64,000 bases of DNA, taken from Pseudomonas sp. 30_B (GTDB taxonomy: Bacteria > Pseudomonadota > Gammaproteobacteria > Pseudomonadales > Pseudomonadaceae). The DNA lies in contig NZ_JAFGYY010000007.1 of NCBI RefSeq assembly GCF_017491605.1, positions 124,001 through 188,000 on the forward strand. Direction: 5' to 3'. The position numbers were made by a program, and so were the translations under genes. This document shows positions 56,507 to 64,000 of this stretch, in pieces (positions within the stretch are counted from its first letter, which is position 1; each line of letters starts with the position of its first letter). The notes under the pieces are model-generated. The model worked only from the letters and a program-made list of their open reading frames with translations. It made no database searches and was not told the DNA's origin.

Positions 56507-59047
56507 ATGGCCCCGCGAGCCTTCCGCCGGCTTCCCAGCTTCGGCCTTGCCGCCACCCTCAGCGCCGCCGTCAGCCTCGCCGGCTGCCAGAACTGGCTGA
56601 ACGACCACTATGCCGACAGCCTGACACCGACCTCCGGCGTGCAGCCGATCAAGGGCCTGGCGGACAACGTGTCGATCCGCCGCAACAGCCTGGGGATGCC
56701 GCTGATCGAGAGCAGCAGCTTCCACGATGCGCTGTTCACCCTGGGCTACGTGCACGCCAGCGACCGTATCAGCCAGATGGTCGGCCTGCGCCTGATGGCC
56801 CAGGGGCGCCTGTCGGAAATGGTCGGCCCCGGTGCGCTGGAGACCGACCGCTTCATGCGCACGGTGAACCTGAAGAAGGCCGCTGACGCCCTCTATGCCG
56901 GCTCCTCGCCGCGCCTCAAGCGCTTCTTCGAAACCTACGCGCGCGGCGTCAACGCCTACCTGTTCCGCTACCGCGACAAGCTGCCGATGGACCTGGCCGA
57001 GTCCGGCTATCACCCCGAGTACTGGAAGCCGGAAGACTCCGCGCTGGTCTTCAGCCTGCTGAACTTCGGCCTGGCAGTGAACCTGCAGGAAGAGATCGCC
57101 TCCCTGGTCATCGCGCAGAAAGTCGGCGCCGACAAGCTGCCCTGGCTGACGCCGATCTACCCGGATGAGGCGCTGCCCTTCGACGAGGCCGAGAAGCTCA
57201 AGGGCCTGCGCCTGGAAGGGAAGATCGCCGGCCTCGACGCGCTCGACCGCGCCGCCGGCCAGGTCGCCGCGCTGCAGATGATGGGCGTCGCCGCCTCCAA
57301 CAACTGGGCCATAGCCCCGCAGCGCAGCCGCAGCGGCAAGAGCCTCCTGGCCAACGACACCCACCTGCCGCTGTCCATGCCCTCGGTGTGGAACTACGTG
57401 CAGATCCGTTCGCCGAAATTCAGCGCCGCCGGCGTTTCCATTGCCGGCGTGCCGGGCGTGGTGGCCGGCTTCAACGGCAAGCTGGCCTGGGGCATGACCA
57501 TGGTCATGGGCGACAACCAGGACCTGTTCCTGGAACAGGTGAAGCGCCAGGGCAGCAAGCTCTATTACCTCGCGGACGGCCAGTGGAAGCCGGCGGTCGA
57601 GCGCAACGAGACCTTCTTCATCAAGGGCCAGAGTCCGGTGCGCGAAGTCATCTACGAGACCCGCCACGGCCCGCTGCTCAACAGCGCGCTGGGCGAGCGC
57701 AAGCACGACCTGCAGCCGCTGCCGCTGACCAGCGGCTACGGCATCGCCTACCAGAGCATCCAGGGCGAGACCGACCGCACCCTCGACGCCTTCTTCGACC
57801 TGTCCCGCGCCAAGAGCGTCGAGCAGGCGTTCGACGCCACCCGCGACGTCCGTGCGATGGCGCTGAACATCCTGTTCGCCGATGAGAAACACATCGGCTG
57901 GCAGGTCACCGGGCGCTTCCCCAACCGCAAGGAAGGCCGCGGCCTGCTGCCCTCCCCCGGCTGGGACGGCCGCTACGACTGGGACGGCTACGCCGATCCG
58001 ATCCTGCACCCGTCCGACCAGGACCCGGCGCAGGGCTGGCTGGGCACCGCCAACCACCGCACCGTGCAGCCCGGCTACGGCGCACAGCTGTCCAGCTCCT
58101 GGTACTACCCGGAGCGTTACGAGCGCATCGCGCAACTGGCCGGCGCCAGCAAGAGTCACGATTACCGCAGCATGATCGCCATGCAGTACGACCAGACCAC
58201 GCCCTTCGCCGGCAAGCTGCAATCCATGCTCGACGCACCTGGCATGACGCAGCCGCTGAAGAAAGCCATCGACGCCCTGCCCGCCGACCAGCGCGCCCGC
58301 GCCCGCGAAGCGCTGGACCGGATCATGGCGTTCGACGGCAAGCTCTCAGCCACCTCGGGCGACGCTGCGCTGTACGAAGCCTTCCTGCAGGAAAGCACCA
58401 AGCAGATATTCCTCGACGAACTCGGCCCGGAAGACAGCCCGTCCTGGAAAGCCTTCGTGGAGAACGCCAACCTGTCCTACTCGGCTCAGGCCGACCACCT
58501 GCTGGGGCGCGACGACAGTCCGTTCTGGGACGACACCCGCACTCCGCAGAAGGAAGACAAGCCGGCAATCCTTGCCCGCAGCCTGGCCGCCGCCACCGCC
58601 TTCTGCGAGCAGAAGCTGGGCAGCGACCGCCGCGCCTGGCAGTGGGGCAAGCTGCACACCTACGAGTGGGTCAGCGACAGCACCAAGATGGCGCCCAACC
58701 TGAGCGCCAGCGAGCGGGCCAGCATCGGCGCGATCAAGGGCTACCTGGACCGCGGCCCCTACCCGGCCGGCGGCGACCACACCACGCTGAACGTCTCGGC
58801 CTACCACTGGGGCCAGGACTTCGACACCTGGCTGATCCCGGCCATGCGCATCGTCGTCGACTTCGGCCAGAGCGAGCCGATGATGGGCGTCAACAGCAGC
58901 GGCCAGTCCGGCAACCCGGCCAGCCCGCACTACGCCGACGGCATCGACGCCTGGCTGAAGGGCAACTACATGAGCTTCCCCTTCCAGTCGCAGAACCTGG
59001 ACAAGGTCTACGGTACGAAGCGCCTGACGCTGGTGCCGGGCAAGTGA
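56507..59047 (+). CDS. quiP: acyl-homoserine lactone acylase QuiP (penicillin acylase family)
   Basis: 846 residues from the Met at 56507 (AGGAG, 8 bases). Ntn-hydrolase of the penicillin acylase family, with a signal peptide ending in SLAGC that may be a lipobox. The precursor would be cut before the catalytic Ser of [10 protein letters not shown] (about 264) to give alpha and beta chains; [19 protein letters not shown] follows as in all acylases. Length and neighbourhood match P. aeruginosa PA1032 QuiP, which degrades long-chain acyl-homoserine lactones. Orthology is by memory; substrate is inferred. Confidence 0.88.
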   Translation: MAPRAFRRLPSFGLAATLSAAVSLAGCQNWLNDHYADSLTPTSGVQPIKGLADNVSIRRNSLGMPLIESSSFHDALFTLGYVHASDRISQMVGLRLMAQGRLSEMVGPGALETDRFMRTVNLKKAADALYAGSSPRLKRFFETYARGVNAYLFRYRDKLPMDLAESGYHPEYWKPEDSALVFSLLNFGLAVNLQEEIASLVIAQKVGADKLPWLTPIYPDEALPFDEAEKLKGLRLEGKIAGLDALDRAAGQVAALQMMGVAASNNWAIAPQRSRSGKSLLANDTHLPLSMPSVWNYVQIRSPKFSAAGVSIAGVPGVVAGFNGKLAWGMTMVMGDNQDLFLEQVKRQGSKLYYLADGQWKPAVERNETFFIKGQSPVREVIYETRHGPLLNSALGERKHDLQPLPLTSGYGIAYQSIQGETDRTLDAFFDLSRAKSVEQAFDATRDVRAMALNILFADEKHIGWQVTGRFPNRKEGRGLLPSPGWDGRYDWDGYADPILHPSDQDPAQGWLGTANHRTVQPGYGAQLSSSWYYPERYERIAQLAGASKSHDYRSMIAMQYDQTTPFAGKLQSMLDAPGMTQPLKKAIDALPADQRARAREALDRIMAFDGKLSATSGDAALYEAFLQESTKQIFLDELGPEDSPSWKAFVENANLSYSAQADHLLGRDDSPFWDDTRTPQKEDKPAILARSLAAATAFCEQKLGSDRRAWQWGKLHTYEWVSDSTKMAPNLSASERASIGAIKGYLDRGPYPAGGDHTTLNVSAYHWGQDFDTWLIPAMRIVVDFGQSEPMMGVNSSGQSGNPASPHYADGIDAWLKGNYMSFPFQSQNLDKVYGTKRLTLVPGK

Positions 59048-59382
59048 TCGACTGAGAAATTTTTCCGGGGCCGGGAACTTGTGTCCCGCCCCGGAATCAG
59101 AACAGTCGACTTACTCCATGATCATTTTCAGGCACCTTCGGGTGCCTTTCTTTTTTCTGCCGCGCACCATCCCGTTACCCGACGCCTCACTCCCGCGCCC
59201 CAACCGGGTGCGCACGCCGGAGTTGCCGCTGCTATACCTTTTGCAGGACCGCGTCCGTCATCCTTTTCCTGTCGCTGGCGTCCGCCGCTCCGTGCCTGGT
59301 TCGAAAATTGCTGTCCTTGCGCTGTTGCACAGGTGTTCCCGTTATTTCCACCTGCTTGACCAACCTCTAAGGATTCCCTTCG
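59048..59382. other. region between quiP and the histidine-type transporter
   Basis: Holds two hairpins (59064-59096 and the terminator at 59129) and then about 220 bases of GC-rich leader with a TATACCTTTTGC stretch near 59234. No gene or clear promoter. Confidence 0.5.
59129..59157 (+). terminator. intrinsic terminator after quiP
   Basis: AGGCACC TTCG GGTGCCT stem-loop followed by TTCTTTTTT. Confidence 0.9.
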
Positions 59383-60162
59383 ATGAAAAAAGCCTGGTTG
59401 ACACTCTCCGCCCTGGTCCTGATGGCCAGCGCCGGCGCCCTGCAAGCCAAGGAGTGGAAAGAAATCCGCTTCGCCACCGACCCTTCCTATGCCCCCTTCG
59501 AGTCCAAGGCCCCGGACGGTAGTCTGGTCGGCTTCGACATCGACCTGGGCAACGCCATCTGCGAGCACCTGAAGGTCAAGTGCGTGTGGATGCCCAACGA
59601 CTTCGACGGGATGATTCCGGGCCTGAAAGCACGCAAGTTTGACGGCGTGATCTCCTCGATGACCGTCACCGAAGCGCGCAAGAAGGAAATCGACTTCACC
59701 GAGAAACTCTTCACCGGCCCTTCGGCGATGATCAGCAAGAAAGGTTCGGGGCTCGAAGCCACCGCCGACTCGCTCAAGGGCAAGACCGTGGGCGTCGAGC
59801 AGGGCACCATCCAGGAAACCTTCGCCAAGACCAAGCTGGAGCCGGCCGGGGTCAACGTGCAGAGCTACCAGAACCAGGATCAGGTCTACTCCGACCTGGT
59901 GTCCGGCCGCCTGGACGCCTCGCTGCAGGACCTGCTGCAGGCCGAGCAGGGCTTCCTCAAGACCGACCAGGGCAAGGGCTTCGAGATCAGCAAGCCGGTG
60001 CATGACCCGCTGATGCCGGCGGACATCGCCATCGGCGTGCGCAAGGGCAACAACGAACTGCGCGAGATGCTCAACAAGGGCATCAAGGCCATCCACGCCG
60101 ACGGCACCTACGACAAGCTGCAGAAGAAATACTTCGGCGACCTCGACATCTACAACGACTGA
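59383..60162 (+). CDS. histidine/lysine/arginine/ornithine ABC transporter binding protein
   Basis: 259 residues with a signal peptide (to LQA-KEWKE). HisJ/LAO family: IRFATDPSYAPFESKAPDG, FDIDLGNAICEHLKVKCVW, the ligand Arg/Asp segment VISSMTVTEARKKEIDFTE, and two Cys for the usual disulfide. AAGGAT precedes the ATG. First gene of a four-gene importer; a GC-rich hairpin after it can separate its expression from the permeases. Confidence 0.92.
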   Translation: MKKAWLTLSALVLMASAGALQAKEWKEIRFATDPSYAPFESKAPDGSLVGFDIDLGNAICEHLKVKCVWMPNDFDGMIPGLKARKFDGVISSMTVTEARKKEIDFTEKLFTGPSAMISKKGSGLEATADSLKGKTVGVEQGTIQETFAKTKLEPAGVNVQSYQNQDQVYSDLVSGRLDASLQDLLQAEQGFLKTDQGKGFEISKPVHDPLMPADIAIGVRKGNNELREMLNKGIKAIHADGTYDKLQKKYFGDLDIYND

Positions 60163-60176
60163 TCGGCCCTGAGCGC

Positions 60177-60202
60177 GCCCGCCCCCGCCGACCGGGGCGG
60201 GC
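60177..60202 (+). promoter_or_regulatory. GC-rich hairpin between binding protein and permease genes
   Basis: GCCCGCCCC, 8-base loop, GGGGCGGGC. No T run, so more likely an mRNA-stabilising or partial-attenuation structure favouring high binding-protein levels. Confidence 0.55.
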
Positions 60203-60241
60203 CCGTCACGGCAGCGGCGGCATCACGGGAGCGCTCAGCGC

Positions 60242-60955
60242 ATGCTCCAGGCATTCCTCGAAAGCATCAGCCTCAAGGGCTACGGGGCCATCCTGCTGGA
60301 CGGCACCTGGATGACCATCAAGTTGTCGATCTGCTCACTGCTGCTGTCCGTCCTGCTCGGCCTGATCGGTGCCAGCGCCAAGCTCTCCGGCTCCAGACTC
60401 CTGCGCTTGCCGGCGACCCTCTACACCACGCTGATCCGCGGCGTCCCCGACCTGGTGCTGATGCTGCTGATCTTCTACAGCCTGCAAACCTGGCTGGCCG
60501 ACCTCACCGACTACATGGAATGGGAATACATCGAGATCGACCCGTTCAGTGCCGGGGTGATCACCCTGGGTTTCATCTACGGCGCCTACTTCACCGAAAC
60601 CTTCCGCGGCGCCATCCTCGCGGTGCCGCGCGGCCAGCTGGAAGCGGCCAGCGCCTATGGCCTGAGCCGGGCGCAGCGCTTCCGCTTCGTACTCTTCCCG
60701 CAGCTGATGCGCTTCGCCCTGCCGGGGCTGGGCAACAACTGGATGGTGCTGATCAAGTCCACCGCGCTGGTCTCCATCATCGGCCTGTCCGACGTGGTCC
60801 GCGCCGCGCAGGATGCCGGCAAGAGCAGCTACCGGCTGTTCTTCTTCCTGATCGTGGCCGCGCTGATCTACCTGGTCTTCACCACCCTCTCCAACTTCGT
60901 GCTCAACGCCCTTGAGCGCCGTTATGCCATCGGCGTGCGCGAGGCCCTGCGATGA
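60242..60955 (+). CDS. hisQ: ABC transporter permease, HisQ type
   Basis: 237-residue inner-membrane permease with five hydrophobic segments. TLIRGVPDLVLMLLIFYSLQ and the EAA loop RGQLEAASAYGLSRAQRFRF are family signatures. Pairs with the next permease; ATGA overlap. Confidence 0.9.
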   Translation: MLQAFLESISLKGYGAILLDGTWMTIKLSICSLLLSVLLGLIGASAKLSGSRLLRLPATLYTTLIRGVPDLVLMLLIFYSLQTWLADLTDYMEWEYIEIDPFSAGVITLGFIYGAYFTETFRGAILAVPRGQLEAASAYGLSRAQRFRFVLFPQLMRFALPGLGNNWMVLIKSTALVSIIGLSDVVRAAQDAGKSSYRLFFFLIVAALIYLVFTTLSNFVLNALERRYAIGVREALR

Positions 60956-61665
60956 TCGAATTGCTGCAGCAGTACGGCAAAGCCTTCCTCTGGACCGACG
61001 GCTACCACATCACCGGCCTGGCCATGACTCTCTGGCTGCTGGTGGTCTCCATCGCCTTCGGCTTCACCGTCGCCATTCCCCTGTCCATCGCCCGCGTCTC
61101 GCGCAAGCCGCTGGTGCGCTGGCCGGTGCAGTTCTACACCTACATATTCCGCGGCACGCCGCTGTATATCCAGTTGCTGGTCTGCTACACCGGCATCTAC
61201 AGCCTGGCGGCGGTCCGCGAGCAACCGATACTCGACGCCTTCTTCCGCAACGGCCTGAACTGCACCCTGCTGGCCTTCGCCCTGAACACCTGCGCCTACA
61301 CCACGGAAATCTTCGCCGGCGCCATCCGCAACATCGCCCACGGCGAAGTCGAGGCCGCGCACGCCTACGGCCTGAGCGGCTGGCGGCTGTACCGCTACGT
61401 GATCATGCCCTCGGCGCTGCGCCGCGCGCTGCCGTACTACAGCAACGAAGTGATCCTCATGCTGCACTCCACCACCGTGGCCTTCACCGCCACCGTGCCG
61501 GACCTGATGAAGATTGCCCGCGACGCCAACGCCGCGACCTTCCTGTCCTTCCAGTCCTTCGGCATCGCCGCGATGCTCTACCTGGTGACTTCCTTCACCC
61601 TGGTCGGGCTGTTCCGCCTGGCCGAGCGACGCTGGCTGGCCTTCCTCGGCCCCAGCCATGGCTGA
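60952..61665 (+). CDS. hisM: ABC transporter permease, HisM type
   Basis: 237 residues, five hydrophobic segments. YTYIFRGTPLYIQLLVCYTG and the EAA loop GEVEAAHAYGLSGWRLYRYV are as in HisM. Coupled to hisQ. Confidence 0.9.
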   Translation: MIELLQQYGKAFLWTDGYHITGLAMTLWLLVVSIAFGFTVAIPLSIARVSRKPLVRWPVQFYTYIFRGTPLYIQLLVCYTGIYSLAAVREQPILDAFFRNGLNCTLLAFALNTCAYTTEIFAGAIRNIAHGEVEAAHAYGLSGWRLYRYVIMPSALRRALPYYSNEVILMLHSTTVAFTATVPDLMKIARDANAATFLSFQSFGIAAMLYLVTSFTLVGLFRLAERRWLAFLGPSHG

Positions 61666-61712
61666 TCGCACCCTGCCCTACGCCACTCCCGTCACGCATT
61701 CCTGAGGCCCGC

Positions 61713-62477
<765 letters not shown>

Positions 62478-62531
62478 GCTCCACCCTATCGTAGGAGCAA
62501 CTGCCTTCTTGGAAACCCATGCCAGTGCATG

Positions 62532-62649
62532 CCCTCACCCCAGCCATCTCCCGGAAGGAGAGGGGGCAGATCGTGCCGGCTGATGTCGTGGTTTCATCCT
62601 GCACCGCACGGTCCCCTCTCCCGCTTGCGGGAGAGGGTTAGGGTGAGGG
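62532..62649. repeat. long inverted repeat with CCCTCACCC/GGGTGAGGG ends
   Basis: Outer arms CCCTCACCC (62532-62540) and GGGTGAGGG (62641-62649). The inner perfect hairpin is CTCTCCCGCTTGCGGGAGAG (62616-62635), with a related CTCCCGGAAGGAGAG at the left. This CTCTCCC...GGGAGAGGG unit is a frequent intergenic repeat of proteobacteria. Confidence 0.65.
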
Positions 62650-62661
62650 ACTCTTGATTTT

Positions 62662-62740
62662 GTAGGAGCGGACTCTGCCCGCGATCAGCCCAACGCTGGC
62701 GCCACCGGGTGCTCCAATCGCGGACAGAGCCCGCTCCTAC
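62662..62740. repeat. REP-type inverted repeat, GGACTCTGCCC class
   Basis: GTAGGAGCGGACTCTGCCCG and its near-complement around about 40 bases. Variant of the class at 2742 and 28569. Confidence 0.78.
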
Positions 62741-62818
62741 GGGCATCTCCCTGCTGGGCCTGGTGCGTGCACTTCTCATGCGAAGCCATTTGGCTTACTC
62801 GGAGCGAATCACAGGCAA

Positions 62819-62848
62819 TAAAAAACCGGGCCAATGCCCGGTTTTTCG
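62819..62848. terminator. bidirectional terminator after dcd
   Basis: AAAAACCGGGC, loop, GCCCGGTTTTT; serves the minus-strand dcd transcript, with T/A runs on both sides. Confidence 0.9.
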
Positions 62849-62863
62849 TTCATAGCGGAAGGA

Positions 62864-63430
62864 TCAGGCCTTCGGCAGGGTCACGCCCATCTGGCCCTGG
62901 TACTTGCCGCCACGATCCTTGTACGACACTTCGCACGCCTCGTCCGACTGCAGGAACAGCATCTGCGCCACGCCTTCGTGGGCGTAGATCTTCGCCGGCA
63001 GGTTGGTGGTGTTGGAGAATTCCAGGGTCACGTGGCCTTCCCACTCGGGCTCCAGCGGGGTCACGTTGACGATGATGCCGCAGCGCGCGTAGGTGCTCTT
63101 GCCCAGGCAGATGGTCAGCACGTCGCGCGGGATGCGGAAGTACTCGACGGTGCGGGCCAGGGCGAAGGAGTTCGGCGGGATGATGCAGACGTCGCTGTTG
63201 ATGTCCACGAAGCTCTTCTCGTCGAAGTTCTTCGGATCGACCACGGCCGAGTGGATGTTGGTGAACACCTTGAATTCGGCGGCGCAGCGCACGTCGTAGC
63301 CGTAGCTGGAGACACCGTAGGAGATGACCCGGCTGTCGTCTGCACCACGGATCTGGCGCTCGACGAACGGCTCGATCATGCCGTGCTCCAGAGCCATGCG
63401 GCGAATCCACTTGTCCGATTTGATGCTCAT
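62864..63430 (-). CDS. dcd: dCTP deaminase
   Basis: 188 residues from the Met at 63430, the standard length; the longer frame is rejected. Makes dUTP from dCTP for dTMP synthesis. Signatures: [40 protein letters not shown] with the TYARCGI strand, and the catalytic-Glu motif [17 protein letters not shown]. Confidence 0.96.
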   Translation of the reverse strand: MSIKSDKWIRRMALEHGMIEPFVERQIRGADDSRVISYGVSSYGYDVRCAAEFKVFTNIHSAVVDPKNFDEKSFVDINSDVCIIPPNSFALARTVEYFRIPRDVLTICLGKSTYARCGIIVNVTPLEPEWEGHVTLEFSNTTNLPAKIYAHEGVAQMLFLQSDEACEVSYKDRGGKYQGQMGVTLPKA

Positions 63431-63539
63431 GGCGGGCGTCCCGTAGCTGCTGAAAAAAGAAACGCGAATCTTACCGGCAGGCGCGCCGCCCGGCAAAGGG
63501 GCGCGCCGGGCGGTGGGTTGTCGCTCCCGAAAACGCCGG

Positions 63540-64000
63540 TCAGTCGTCGCTGATCGAGATGCTCGGCATGTCCGGCGCGGCCTTCTCGCTCAGGGCGATG
63601 CGGGCGCCGACGCAGCGGGCCATTTCCTGGTAGATCATCGCCAGCTGGCTTTCCGGGTCGGCGATCACCGTGGGCTTGCCACCGTCGGCCTGCATGCGGA
63701 TGGCCATGGACAGCGGCAGCGACGCCAGCAACTCGACGCCATACTGCGCCGCCAGCTTCTCGCCGCCGCCTTCGCCGAACAGGTGCTCGGCATGGCCGCA
63801 GTTGGAGCAGATGTGCACGGCCATGTTCTCGACCACGCCCAGCACCGGGATGTTGACCTTGCGGAACATCTCCACGCCCTTCTTCGCGTCGAGCAGGGCA
63901 AGGTCCTGCGGGGTGGTGACGATCACCGAGCCGGCCACCGGGACTTTCTGCGCCAGGGTCAGCTGGATGTCGCCGGTACCCGGCGGCATGTCGATGACCA
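63540..64000 (-). CDS. apbC: Mrp/ApbC family Fe-S carrier P-loop ATPase, truncated by window edge
   Basis: The C-terminal 153 or so residues; the N-terminal Walker A part lies beyond the window. [15 protein letters not shown] is the switch II-like motif, [19 protein letters not shown] follows, and [17 protein letters not shown] carries the CxxC that binds the bridging Fe-S cluster. It lies 109 bases upstream of dcd on the same strand. Confidence 0.93.
   Translation of the reverse strand, partial: VIDMPPGTGDIQLTLAQKVPVAGSVIVTTPQDLALLDAKKGVEMFRKVNIPVLGVVENMAVHICSNCGHAEHLFGEGGGEKLAAQYGVELLASLPLSMAIRMQADGGKPTVIADPESQLAMIYQEMARCVGARIALSEKAAPDMPSISISDD

Larger units (their letters stand above)
62478..62863. 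other. 386-base repeat-rich region, no gene
   Basis: Contains an orphan TAGGAGCAACTG near 62492, the inverted CCCTCACCC...GGGTGAGGG unit, a REP pair and the dcd terminator. No frame with support. Confidence 0.6.

Noticed and set aside
56027..58222. 731-codon minus-strand frame opposite quiP
   Set aside because: Shadow of the penicillin acylase gene; composition typical of antisense frames.

Overview
The window is a high-GC Pseudomonas chromosome segment. The gene families and gene orders (rapA-usp-phosphoethanolamine transferase-MHYT/GGDEF/EAL; braCDEFG; an mrp/sha antiporter operon with fused AB subunit; dinG, pdxH, quiP, dcd, mrp/apbC) match what I recall of several separate blocks of the P. 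aeruginosa PAO1 map. The many palindromic GTAGGAGCG...CGCTCCTAC intergenic repeats are typical of environmental Pseudomonas. I take it to be a member of, or close to, the P. aeruginosa group; the species is not decidable from the sequence alone. Both window edges cut genes: rapA at the left and an Mrp/ApbC ATPase at the right.

Layout. 1-12.9 kb: rapA (5' truncated), a universal stress protein, a phosphoethanolamine transferase, an MHYT-GGDEF-EAL c-di-GMP enzyme, a hydroxypyruvate isomerase/2-hydroxyacid dehydrogenase pair, and a four-gene phosphonate/selenate-type ABC importer. 13-19 kb: two small DUF proteins and the branched-chain amino acid importer braCDEFG. 19-24.4 kb: an accessory catabolic cluster (GntR regulator, SDR, polyamine-type binding protein, hydroxylysine-kinase-like kinase, class III PLP enzyme of the phospho-lyase type) with a perfect palindromic operator candidate. 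24.5-25.6 kb: a glycine-zipper lipoprotein and a PagP-like outer-membrane protein in an operon behind six helically phased GTTCAG repeats. 25.6-31.4 kb: LysR/SDR pair, DUF488, a lipoprotein, and an operon of DMT exporter, cysteine-synthase-fold PLP enzyme and Asp/Glu racemase. 31.9-37.6 kb: six-gene Mrp-type Na+/H+ antiporter operon with every junction overlapping. 37.9-50.6 kb: second glycine-zipper lipoprotein, glycerate kinase, pdxH, OmpA-family proteins, serine hydrolase, glycoside-hydrolase-like protein, dinG, CopD-like and several small envelope proteins.

50.6-53.7 kb: a visibly AT-rich insertion carrying a LysP-like lysine permease and an Lrp/AsnC regulator. It sits exactly at the 3' end of a DUF6231 gene, and a diverged second copy of that gene's last 14 codons lies at the far boundary, directly before the next native gene. 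53.7-64 kb: native genes resume with YchJ-like, TRIC-like channel, LEA14-like lipoprotein, His-rich SEC-C mini-protein, quiP (acyl-homoserine lactone acylase), a histidine/basic amino acid ABC importer, dcd and the truncated Mrp/ApbC gene.

The most interesting signals are (i) the phased GTTCAG array in front of the SlyB-like/PagP-like operon, which resembles a multi-copy PhoP box; (ii) the kinase plus phospho-lyase cluster, predicted to degrade a hydroxylated amine or amino acid; (iii) the gene-end-restoring lysP/lrp island. No rRNA, tRNA, CRISPR array, intact insertion sequence or integrase was recognised.
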